Source: Deltaproteobacteria bacterium
Lineage (GTDB): Bacteria; Desulfobacterota; Desulfobacteria; Desulfobacterales; Desulfatirhabdiaceae
Direction of reading: 5' to 3'
Length of the DNA stretch: 5,265 nt
NCBI GenBank assembly: GCA_021778975.1
Contig: JAJYBO010000218.1
Location: forward strand, 1-5,265
Shown here in pieces: positions 1 through 5,265 of the stretch. Position 1 is the first letter of the stretch; every line of letters starts with the position of its first letter. A program made the position numbers and the translations under genes. Under the pieces are notes generated by a model that did not search any database, was not told the origin of the DNA, and saw only the letters and a program-made list of their open reading frames with translations.

Positions 1-27
1 TGGGTTCAAATCCCACCCTCTCCGCCA
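1..27 (+). tRNA. tRNA 3' end, probably tRNA-Ser (partial)
   Basis: This is the 3' end of a tRNA cut by the left edge. The T loop TTCAAAT (5-11) lies between stem strands TGGG (1-4) and CCCA (12-15). It is followed by the acceptor strand CCTCTCC (17-23), discriminator G (24) and an encoded CCA (25-27). The missing 5' acceptor strand should therefore read GGAGAGG. A G discriminator, this acceptor sequence and the tandem tRNA-Ser next door suggest serine. The anticodon is outside the window, so the isoacceptor cannot be named. The 39 bases separating it from the next tRNA show no obvious promoter or terminator, so the two may be processed from one transcript. Confidence 0.8.
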
Positions 28-66
28 TGGATGTGGGCCTGAATGATGATCCCCCTGTTTGATTCT

Positions 67-159
67 GGAGAGATGTCCGAGCGGCTGAAGGAGCACGACT
101 GGAAATCGTGTGCGCTGGCAAAACCGGCGCCGAGGGTTCAAATCCCTCTCTCTCCGCCA
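67..159 (+). tRNA. tRNA-Ser, anticodon GGA
   Basis: This is a complete 93-base class II tRNA including the encoded CCA (157-159). The acceptor strands GGAGAGA (67-73) and TCTCTCC (149-155) pair over 7 bp. The anticodon stem is CACGA/TCGTG (94-98/106-110), and the loop CTGGAAA (99-105) places anticodon GGA at 101-103, which reads UCC and UCU serine codons. The long variable arm, diagnostic of class II tRNAs, pairs GCGCTGG (112-118) with CCGGCGC (124-130) around a CAAAA loop. The T arm is GAGGG-TTCAAAT-CCCTC (132-148). The discriminator is G156, as expected for tRNA-Ser. All helices are intact, so the gene looks functional. Confidence 0.97.
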
Positions 160-171
160 GATTCGTTTCCA

Positions 172-201
172 TTCCCAATCCCCATTCCGGCGTGATATAT
201 T
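172..201 (+). promoter_or_regulatory. Candidate promoter for the dnaX transcription unit
   Basis: A TATATT hexamer (196-201, 5 of 6 matches to the sigma-70 -10 box) is preceded by TG one base upstream (193-194), giving an extended -10 element. A weak -35-like TTCCCA (172-177, 4 of 6 matches) lies 18 bases further up. Transcription would start near 208 and leave a leader of about 115 bases before dnaX that contains the 238-272 hairpin. This is pattern matching only. Read-through from the upstream tRNA genes is an alternative, since no terminator is visible after position 159. Confidence 0.3.
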
Positions 202-237
202 TCCCACTGACAATAGATTTTCCGGTGCCTGTTGTGT

Positions 238-272
238 GGTCAATGGCTGTTCCGAGCGTTCAGCCTCTGGCC
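238..272 (+). repeat. Imperfect hairpin in the dnaX leader
   Basis: The 12-base arms GGTCAATGGCTG (238-249) and CAGCCTCTGGCC (261-272) can pair with one G-T wobble and a two-base internal mismatch, closing an 11-base loop. A run of six T (283-288) follows only after a further 10 bases, so it is not a standard intrinsic terminator. In some bacteria the signal recognition particle RNA gene occupies the interval upstream of dnaX. I looked for that RNA's GGAA-capped conserved hairpin and did not find it. The rest of 160-321 holds the candidate promoter and the dnaX ribosome binding site and no gene I can support. Confidence 0.4.
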
Positions 273-321
273 CTGTCGTTGATTTTTTGAAAGCTTGTCA
301 CGGTTGATCCAGGATACCTGA

Positions 322-2043
322 ATGTCCTATCTGGTTCTTGCCCGAAAATATCGGCCTCAGACATTTTCTGATGTCGTACAACAGGCGCATGTCACCCAAA
401 CCTTATGCCATGCCATATCTTCAGGGCGGGTGGCGCACGCCATTTTGTTTACCGGCCCCAGGGGCACCGGCAAAACCACCATCGCCCGAATTTTGGCCAA
501 AGCTCTGAATTGTGAACAGGGACCGACCCCGACGCCTTGCAACGTCTGCCGTTCCTGCCAGGAAATCACATCGGGTCAGGCCGTTGATGTCTTTGAAATT
601 GACGGGGCTTCCAACAACAGTGTTGATCAGGTCCGCGAACTCAGAGACAATGTCCGCTACATGCCGTCGCACAGCCGGTATAAAATCTACATCATTGACG
701 AAGTTCACATGCTCACGACAGCCGCGTTCAATGCGCTGCTGAAAACTCTCGAAGAGCCACCCGCCCATGTTCTGTTTCTGTTCGCCACCACAGAGCCGCA
801 GAAAATTCCCCTGACCATTCTTTCCCGATGCCAGCGCCATGATCTGCGTCGGATTGACACGCAGTCCATCATAGATCATCTTTTGGCGCTCTGTGTTCAG
901 GAACATGTGGATATCACGCCGGAAAGTCTTCGAATTGTGGCTCAAGAAGCTGGCGGCAGCATGAGGGACGCCCTCAGTCTTTTAGATCAGGTCATATCGT
1001 TTTCAGATGGGAAGATCACGCACGATCTCATCCTGAATCTTCTGGGGGTTATTGACCGACAATATATCTATGACATATCTCAGGCCATACTGACCGGCGA
1101 TGTCCTGGCCGTACTGGGTCTTCTTGAGACCGGCTACGAAAACGGCGTGGATTTGAAACGACTCTATTTTTCCATGGTGGAGCATTTCCGAAACCTGCTC
1201 ATGCTCAAATTGGGGGAAAAAGGCCGTTCTCTGGTGGATTTGCCGGATATTGAAATAGATATGCTGCGACAGCAGACAGCCTCTGTTTCCCAGGCGTCCC
1301 TGCACCATATATTCGACATGCTTTTCGCGGAAGAAGCCGCCATGCGATATACGGCGATTCCCAGGTTCGCGCTTGAAATCATTTTTTTCAGAATTATCCA
1401 GACACGGCCGGCTCTGCCTATCGAAGACCTCATGAACAGGCTGGATACGCTTCGGAGAGAAATCGCCGGCGGAGGACTTCGTCAGATTACCCCTCAGACG
1501 GAGCAGGCGTCCGAGCCGCCGCAGGCAATATCTCCGCCTTCTGCCGAAGCGATTTCTCGTGAATTTAAACCCCGTTCGGAGGCCGTTTCAGAATCTCTCT
1601 CGGAAAATAACCCCTTGCCGCTGTTGCAGGTGAATACATTGACATCCGATGAGGCGTTGCAGTTGGTGCTGCAACGTATTGTAGAAAAAATATCGGAGAC
1701 ATCCCCGGCGCTGGCGCCCGTGATATCCAAGTCCAGCAGATTGTCTGTTGCGGAAAATGGCGTTCTGGTCATGTATTTTCCGGAAAATGAATTTTATTTG
1801 AGCCGGGTCCGTCAGGCCAAGAACGCCGCGCTTCTGAAATCCACCATAGAACAATTTTTTGAAAAGCCCGTTCGATTGCAGATCGAAACGGAAAAAAAAA
1901 CGGTTCCAGAAAACCAGGTTAAGGTTCGGCAGGCTCAGTATATCCGTCAGGAAGCCCTCAACCATCCTCTGGTGTCAGATGTCATCGAAATATTTGGTGG
2001 AACCGTCGTTGAAATAACTATCGCCAAGGAGAAACAGTCGTGA
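322..2043 (+). CDS. dnaX: DNA polymerase III subunit gamma/tau
   Basis: DnaX is the ATPase of the clamp loader, which opens the beta clamp and loads it onto primed DNA; full-length tau also ties the loader to the polymerase core and the helicase. The 573-residue product opens with the typical YxVLARKYRP-like start. It has a Walker A GPRGTGKTT (45-53), a four-cysteine zinc module (C64, C73, C76, C79), Walker B IIDE (124-127), sensor-1 ATTEP (155-159), the SRC arginine-finger motif (168-170) and the sensor-2 segment GGSMRDALSLLDQ (211-223). The collar domain spans about 230-365. A Pro/Ser/Glu-rich linker follows (about 383-435), then a C-terminal domain ending in the conserved HPLVSDVIEIFGG segment (548-560). 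AGGA (311-314), 7 bases before the ATG, supports the start. A run of nine A (1892-1900) lies in codons 524-527. The stop overlaps the next gene. Confidence 0.97.
   Translation: MSYLVLARKYRPQTFSDVVQQAHVTQTLCHAISSGRVAHAILFTGPRGTGKTTIARILAKALNCEQGPTPTPCNVCRSCQEITSGQAVDVFEIDGASNNSVDQVRELRDNVRYMPSHSRYKIYIIDEVHMLTTAAFNALLKTLEEPPAHVLFLFATTEPQKIPLTILSRCQRHDLRRIDTQSIIDHLLALCVQEHVDITPESLRIVAQEAGGSMRDALSLLDQVISFSDGKITHDLILNLLGVIDRQYIYDISQAILTGDVLAVLGLLETGYENGVDLKRLYFSMVEHFRNLLMLKLGEKGRSLVDLPDIEIDMLRQQTASVSQASLHHIFDMLFAEEAAMRYTAIPRFALEIIFFRIIQTRPALPIEDLMNRLDTLRREIAGGGLRQITPQTEQASEPPQAISPPSAEAISREFKPRSEAVSESLSENNPLPLLQVNTLTSDEALQLVLQRIVEKISETSPALAPVISKSSRLSVAENGVLVMYFPENEFYLSRVRQAKNAALLKSTIEQFFEKPVRLQIETEKKTVPENQVKVRQAQYIRQEALNHPLVSDVIEIFGGTVVEITIAKEKQS
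1892..1900 (+). other. A9 homopolymer in dnaX, possible slippage site
   Basis: Nine consecutive A lie in frame as GAA AAA AAA ACG (Glu524-Lys-Lys-Thr527), which includes an A-AAA-AAA heptamer suited to tandem -1 ribosomal slippage. Gaining one A in the mRNA, or a -1 ribosomal shift, would add seven residues (NGSRKPG) and stop at TAA 1920-1922, giving a 533-residue protein. Losing one A would stop at 2015-2017. Thermus dnaX uses a nine-A run for transcriptional slippage and E. coli dnaX uses A-AAA-AAG for ribosomal frameshifting. Here the run lies much nearer the C terminus, and no upstream Shine-Dalgarno-like stimulator or strong downstream stem is evident, so function is uncertain. Confidence 0.35.
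2026..2031 (+). promoter_or_regulatory. Ribosome binding site of ybaB, inside the dnaX end
   Basis: AAGGAG lies within the last codons of dnaX. It is 8 bases before a GTG at 2040 and 11 bases before an ATG at 2043. Spacing favours the GTG, which would give a 4-base GTGA overlap with the dnaX stop; codon preference favours the ATG, which would give a 1-base overlap. The two candidate proteins differ by one residue. Confidence 0.7.
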
Positions 2044-2363
2044 TGAAACAAATGGGGAATATGGGAAACATGATGAAACAGGCGCAGAAGCTTCAGTCCA
2101 AGATGCTGAAACTTCAGGAGGAGCTTGCGGAGAAAACCGTCGAGGCTTCATCCGGCGGCGGCATGATCAAGGTGGTGGCCAATGGCAAGCAGCAGGTATT
2201 GTCCATTCAGATCGAAAAAGAAGTGGTGGATCCGGAAGATGTCGAAATGCTTCAGGATCTGTTGTTGGCCGCTGTCAATGATGCGCTGACCCGGTCCCAG
2301 GAAATGGTTTCCGGTGAAATGAGTAAACTTACCGGCGGGTTGAGTATTCCGGGGTTGATGTAG
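2040..2363 (+). CDS. ybaB: YbaB/EbfC family nucleoid-associated protein
   Basis: This is a small DNA-binding protein of 107 residues (106 if the ATG at 2043 is used), the usual length for the family. Characterised members (E. coli YbaB, Borrelia EbfC) form dimers that bind DNA and are thought to influence nucleoid structure and gene expression. The N terminus is Met-rich (about 1-12) and leads into a long amphipathic helix of Lys, Gln, Leu and Glu (about 12-35). A Gly-rich turn, SSGGGMIKVVANGKQQV (38-54), and beta strands follow, then a C-terminal helix (DLLLAAVNDAL, 73-83) and a short tail ending in GLSIPGLM. Its place between dnaX and recR is the classic context. It overlaps the dnaX stop and ends 4 bases before recR, so translational coupling is likely. 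Confidence 0.95.
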   Translation: MMKQMGNMGNMMKQAQKLQSKMLKLQEELAEKTVEASSGGGMIKVVANGKQQVLSIQIEKEVVDPEDVEMLQDLLLAAVNDALTRSQEMVSGEMSKLTGGLSIPGLM

Positions 2364-2367
2364 TCTC

Positions 2368-2967
2368 ATGAACCATTACCCGGCATCAATTCGCCAGGCC
2401 ATCCGGCAGTTCAGCAAGCTGCCGGGCATCGGCGAAAAAACCGCGGAGCGCCTGGCCATGTATATTCTGCGATCTTCCCGCAGCGATGCAGAGCAACTTG
2501 CTCGCAGCATTGAAGACCTCAAGGACAGGGTCAGGCTCTGTTCGGTCTGTTTTTCCCTGAGCGAGTCCGACTTGTGCGCCGTATGCAGCGATCCTTCCCG
2601 GGACGAGCATCTACTGTGCGTGGTGGAACAGCCTGCCGATATGGTGTCCATCGAAAAATCGGGCGCCTATCATGGCAAATATCATGTGCTTCAGGGGGCG
2701 TTGTCGCCGATGGACGGTGTTGGTCCGGATGCACTCCGTATTCAGGAACTGATCGCGCGGGTATCGGAAGGCGTCATTCAGGAAGTTATTCTGGCCACCG
2801 GCACCCATGTCGAAGGGGAGACCACGGCGTCTTATCTGTCGGGGCTGCTCGGAAAATTTCCATTGAAAATCACCCGCATCGCATCCGGCGTCCCCATCGG
2901 CGGCGATTTGAAATATATTGATCAGGTTACACTGAAAAGGGCTATGGAAACACGTCATGTCCTGTAA
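2368..2967 (+). CDS. recR: Recombination mediator protein RecR
   Basis: RecR acts with RecO, and in some species RecF, to help RecA displace SSB and load at single-strand gaps, so it serves gap repair and fork restart in the cytoplasm. The 199-residue product has the usual family length. It carries a helix-hairpin-helix LPGIGEKTAERLA (18-30), a four-cysteine zinc motif (C58, C61, C70, C73) and a Toprim domain starting near LLCVVEQPADM (82-92). The YHVLQGALSPMDGVGP segment (105-120), VEGETTASYL (148-157) and the C-terminal RIASGVPIGGDLKYIDQVTL (170-189) are also conserved. No strong Shine-Dalgarno lies before the ATG; only GGGG at 2351-2354 is seen, and the start is 4 bases after the ybaB stop, so translation probably depends on coupling. 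Its 3' end overlaps the next gene by 11 bases. Confidence 0.97.
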   Translation: MNHYPASIRQAIRQFSKLPGIGEKTAERLAMYILRSSRSDAEQLARSIEDLKDRVRLCSVCFSLSESDLCAVCSDPSRDEHLLCVVEQPADMVSIEKSGAYHGKYHVLQGALSPMDGVGPDALRIQELIARVSEGVIQEVILATGTHVEGETTASYLSGLLGKFPLKITRIASGVPIGGDLKYIDQVTLKRAMETRHVL

Positions 2968-3364
2968 TCATACAGCTTCCGAAAATATTTTCGTCTGTCA
3001 GCAATGCGGTGAGTGCTGTAACGGGTTTGGCGGCACCTATGTTTCCGAGGCGGATATCCGGGCCATTGCCGGTTTCATTCACACGGATGCGGATACATTC
3101 GTCCGGCGCTATTGTCGGCGTTCCGGCTCCCGATATGTGCTGGGGCAGGCGGACAGTGGATACTGCTTTTTCTGGAAAGATAAACGCTGCACCATTCATC
3201 CCGTCAAGCCCCGGATGTGCAGGGCCTGGCCGTTTATTCCAAATGTGCTGAAAGATCCCGAAAACTGGAAAATCATGGCGGGATCCTGCCCGGGAATCCG
3301 TACCGATGTTCCCATTGCGGATGTGCTGGACTGCGTTCGGCGGAGGTTGGAAGTTTTAAGTTAG
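2957..3364 (+). CDS. YkgJ-type CxxCxxCC cysteine-cluster protein
   Basis: This 135-residue protein resembles the CxxCxxCC (YkgJ, formerly UPF0153) family, whose members are predicted to bind zinc or an iron-sulfur cluster and mostly lack a defined function. The signature is C14-QQ-C17-GE-C20-C21 near the N terminus. A second cluster follows with C70, CTIHPVKPRMCRAWPF (78-93, Cys78, His81 and Cys88) and CPG (111-113). I see no signal peptide or membrane segment, so it is probably cytoplasmic. The ATG at 2957 is the only ATG upstream of the first cluster. It lies 11 bases inside recR, with a weak GGAAA (2946-2950) ahead of it. Co-transcription with recR and the following regulator is likely. 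Any role in repair, redox sensing or metal handling is speculation. Confidence 0.85.
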   Translation: MSCNHTASENIFVCQQCGECCNGFGGTYVSEADIRAIAGFIHTDADTFVRRYCRRSGSRYVLGQADSGYCFFWKDKRCTIHPVKPRMCRAWPFIPNVLKDPENWKIMAGSCPGIRTDVPIADVLDCVRRRLEVLS

Positions 3365-3370
3365 GCGGTT

Positions 3371-4357
3371 ATGGCTTACGATACCTTTAAAAATATTACG
3401 ATTCAGCAGCTCGAATGCCTCATTCATCTGGTGGCGGAAAAAAATTTCAGCCGCGCCGCCAGAAAGATGCTGCTAACCCAACCATCCTTGAGCAAACATA
3501 TCAAGAACCTTGAAGATGCGACAGGCGTTCGACTGGTGAACCGGGAAGGGGCAGGGGTTTCTCTGACGCCGGAAGGAAAACTTCTGTACGACTTCGCCCG
3601 CAAAGTGCTGTTTCTCAGAGAAGATGTCAAAGAACGCATGGCCAGGCTTCAGAACACCTCTTCAGGCGCTGTTCAGATCAGCGCCAGCACGCTGCCGGCG
3701 GCCTATATCCTTCCGCAGGTGCTGCATCTGTTCCGAAAACAGTATCCGGAAATTCAAACTTACGTTCGTTCCGCCAACAGTGACGATGTGATCGAAATGG
3801 TGCTGGAACAGCAGAGTGAAATTGGTTTTATCGGAAAAATGCCGCAGAACAAAAAACTCCACAGTGAACCTCTCTGGCAGGACAGGCTGATACTGGTCGT
3901 TCCTCCGGATCATCCGTGGGCGGACGTACCGGGCATTTCCATGAAAGAGTTGCTGAAAACCCCCTTCGTACTGAGAGAAAAAGGGTCCGCCACCCGAGAA
4001 ATCATGGCAAACTATCTGATGGCGCATGAAGATATAAACCTGAACCAGTTTCACATTATCGCTGAAATGGGCGGCGCGGAAGCTGTCAAAGAAGCCGTGA
4101 TGGCCGGGATGGGCGTTTCCGTGCTGTCCGTTCATACGGTCAGGCGGGAGCTGCGTCTGGGATTATTGAAAGAAGTTCAGGTGCAGGACTGGAATATAGA
4201 ACGCAACGTCTATATGATTTTCCGGAATTCGCTGGGAATTCAGAAGCACCATCAACTGTTTCTGGATTTTGTCCGAAACAGTGAACCGGCGCATGCGGCG
4301 GTTTCTGACACGAATTCCGCCGACGTCCAGTTTAAACGTCGGCGGAAGGCATCATGA
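3371..4357 (+). CDS. LysR-type transcriptional regulator
   Basis: This is a DNA-binding regulator of 328 residues, slightly longer than many LysR proteins because of a basic tail. The N-terminal winged helix-turn-helix spans about 9-70; FSRAARKMLLTQPSLSKHIK (26-45) is the recognition region, followed by LTPEGKLLYDFA (65-76). A linker helix follows (about 77-95), then a periplasmic-binding-protein-like effector domain (about 98-302) with LVVPPDHPWA (175-184), REKGSATRE (202-210) and EAVKEAVMAGMGVSVLS (237-253). This type resembles CysL/CbbR-like regulators and those annotated near selenium metabolism genes, but the ligand cannot be read from sequence. The ATG is 6 bases after the upstream stop with only a weak AGG (3363-3365). 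Residues 315-326 are encoded by a perfect inverted repeat, and that tail is probably dispensable. It converges on the hydrogenase gene, a possible but unproven target. Confidence 0.93.
   Translation: MAYDTFKNITIQQLECLIHLVAEKNFSRAARKMLLTQPSLSKHIKNLEDATGVRLVNREGAGVSLTPEGKLLYDFARKVLFLREDVKERMARLQNTSSGAVQISASTLPAAYILPQVLHLFRKQYPEIQTYVRSANSDDVIEMVLEQQSEIGFIGKMPQNKKLHSEPLWQDRLILVVPPDHPWADVPGISMKELLKTPFVLREKGSATREIMANYLMAHEDINLNQFHIIAEMGGAEAVKEAVMAGMGVSVLSVHTVRRELRLGLLKEVQVQDWNIERNVYMIFRNSLGIQKHHQLFLDFVRNSEPAHAAVSDTNSADVQFKRRRKAS
4315..4347. terminator. Perfect 12-bp inverted repeat between convergent genes, possible bidirectional terminator
   Basis: TTCCGCCGACGT (4315-4326) and ACGTCGGCGGAA (4336-4347) are exact reverse complements around a 9-base spacer, giving a GC-rich stem on either strand. 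It lies 14 bases past the stop of the minus-strand hydrogenase gene and inside the last codons of the plus-strand regulator. No T run follows in either direction, so it is not a canonical intrinsic terminator. It may assist Rho-dependent ending, protect 3' ends from exonucleases, or bind a protein. The structure is certain; the function is inferred from its position. Confidence 0.6.
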
Positions 4358-4361
4358 TTCA

Positions 4362-5265
4362 TTAAGCCACGCGGACTTTGTACACCTGATTAGATTCCGG
4401 ATCAATGACATGAACAGCGCATGCGATACAGGGATCGAATGAATGCACCGTTCTTAAAACTTCCAGCGGATGTTTGGGGTCGGCAATCGGGGTGCCGATC
4501 AGTGATTCTTCCACGGGGCCTCGTTTATTCTTTTCATCTCTGGGGCCGAAATTCCATGTGGATGGCACCACATACTGGTAGTTCTTGATTTTCTTGTTTT
4601 CAATTTCCACCCAATGACCAAGAGAGCCTCTGGGGACGTCATTCAGGCCAAAGCCCATGCCTTTGTCCGGCATATCCCATTTCTGGTAGGTTTTGGTATC
4701 GCCAGCCTTGATGTTCTCGACCAGCTCCCCAATCCAGCCTTCCATGGCATCGCCGATGGCGACGGTTTCAAGCCCTCTGGCGGCTGTTCTGCCCAGTGTC
4801 GAGAACAATGCCGTTGCGGGAACATCCAGTTTTTTCAGGGTGCTGTCCACAAGCGGCTTGATGCTGGCATGTCCTTTGGCGTATGCCACCAGCACTCTGG
4901 ACAGAGGACCGACTTCACAGGGTTCTCCGTCATAGCGCGGCGCCTTGATCCATGAATACTTACCGCTGGTCTTGTATTCACCGCTCTGGGGTTTGGTTTC
5001 GCCCTTGAACGGATGTTCGGCCTTATTGCCTTCATACCAGGCCCTTGCCAGATGTTCCGCAACTTTTTCCTGATCGGCCATGCCCACTTTCGCCAGATCG
5101 CGTTTGTTGATGAGGCCTCTGGGCATGAACAGGCTTTCAGGTTCTTTTTCGGAGCCTGGAAATTCTCCCCAGGCCATGAAATTGGTGGTGCCGCCGATGC
5201 CGCCCCAGTCTTTGTAAAAGGACGCCACGGCCAGCAGATCCGGGATATAGACATTTTTAATGAAA
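4362..5265 (-). CDS. [NiFe] hydrogenase large subunit, C-terminal part
   Basis: This is the catalytic subunit of a membrane-side or periplasmic (group 1-like) [NiFe] hydrogenase, which oxidises or produces H2 with an iron-sulfur small subunit. The frame stays open to the right edge, so the visible 300 residues lack the N terminus, including the first RxCGxC ligand pair. Seen in order are IPDLLAVASFYKDWGGIGG, KYSWIKAPRYDGEP, FSTLGRTAARGLE, PRGSLGHW, NYQYVVPSTWNFGPRD, EESLIGTP and the C-terminal DPCIACAVH. Numbering from the edge, Cys279 and Cys282 are nickel ligands and His285 is the last residue kept. A 15-residue peptide after it should be removed by the maturation protease. Arg212 lies 67 residues before Cys279, the spacing of the active-site arginine in E. 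coli Hyd-1. The codon for Cys279 is TGT (4430-4428), so this is not a selenocysteine enzyme at that site. Motifs resemble Desulfovibrio HynA-type proteins. Confidence 0.95.
   Translation of the reverse strand, partial: FIKNVYIPDLLAVASFYKDWGGIGGTTNFMAWGEFPGSEKEPESLFMPRGLINKRDLAKVGMADQEKVAEHLARAWYEGNKAEHPFKGETKPQSGEYKTSGKYSWIKAPRYDGEPCEVGPLSRVLVAYAKGHASIKPLVDSTLKKLDVPATALFSTLGRTAARGLETVAIGDAMEGWIGELVENIKAGDTKTYQKWDMPDKGMGFGLNDVPRGSLGHWVEIENKKIKNYQYVVPSTWNFGPRDEKNKRGPVEESLIGTPIADPKHPLEVLRTVHSFDPCIACAVHVIDPESNQVYKVRVA

Noticed and set aside
1..159. tRNA-Ser genes as an integration site of a mobile element
   Set aside because: tRNA-Ser genes are common integration targets, but there is no integrase, no direct repeat of the tRNA 3' end elsewhere in the window beyond the tandem tRNA itself, and the following genes are core housekeeping genes.
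238..272. Hairpin upstream of dnaX as a signal recognition particle RNA
   Set aside because: It contains a short GGTCA and a CAGCC as SRP RNA does, but the loop is 11 bases without a GGAA or other GNRA cap, and the internal-loop pattern does not match.
108..307. Two short plus-strand reading frames of 60 and 65 residues that begin in the tRNA-Ser gene
   Set aside because: They overlap a structurally perfect tRNA, have no ribosome binding site, and their translations show no family resemblance. They are chance open frames.
421..945. A 174-residue minus-strand open frame opposite dnaX
   Set aside because: It lies entirely over the ATPase domain of dnaX, whose motifs are intact. Its own translation shows no recognisable motif, so it is an antisense shadow.
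3662..4135. A 157-residue minus-strand open frame opposite the LysR gene
   Set aside because: It is antisense to a well-supported LysR effector domain and has no recognisable domain or start signal.
4614..4955. A 113-residue plus-strand open frame within the hydrogenase region
   Set aside because: The minus strand encodes continuous, strongly conserved hydrogenase motifs here, so the plus-strand frame is a shadow.

Overview
The window reads as ordinary chromosomal DNA of a Gram-negative anaerobe. The best guess is a sulfate-reducing Desulfobacterota (former Deltaproteobacteria, Desulfobacteraceae-like). This rests on a [NiFe] hydrogenase large subunit whose motifs resemble the periplasmic enzymes of Desulfovibrio-type bacteria, and on a tRNA-Ser/dnaX/ybaB/recR order that I recall from this and other phyla. 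Base composition looks close to balanced. The taxonomic call is inference.

Layout. Positions 1-159 hold the 3' end of one tRNA (probably Ser) and a complete tRNA-Ser(GGA). Positions 160-321 are non-coding and carry a possible promoter and an imperfect hairpin ahead of dnaX. From 322 to 4357 five plus-strand genes are packed head to tail with overlaps or gaps of at most 6 bases: dnaX (clamp-loader tau subunit), ybaB/ebfC (small nucleoid-associated protein), recR (recombination mediator), a CxxCxxCC (YkgJ-type) cysteine-cluster protein and a LysR-type regulator. They probably form one transcription unit. A perfect 12-bp inverted repeat sits in the last codons of the regulator. Four bases beyond its stop lies the end of a convergent minus-strand gene, the C-terminal 300 residues of a [NiFe] hydrogenase large subunit that runs off the right edge.

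How the genes fit together. dnaX, ybaB and recR form a widely conserved replication/repair cluster: DnaX organises the polymerase III holoenzyme, and RecR helps load RecA at gaps and stalled forks. The CxxCxxCC protein and the LysR regulator are lineage-specific passengers at the 3' end. The regulator lies tail to tail with the hydrogenase gene, so a regulatory link is possible but not shown.

I found no sign of an undescribed defence, mobile or RNA system. The points most worth checking are a run of nine A residues late in dnaX, where slippage would give a 533-residue truncated product, and the inverted repeat shared by the convergent gene ends.
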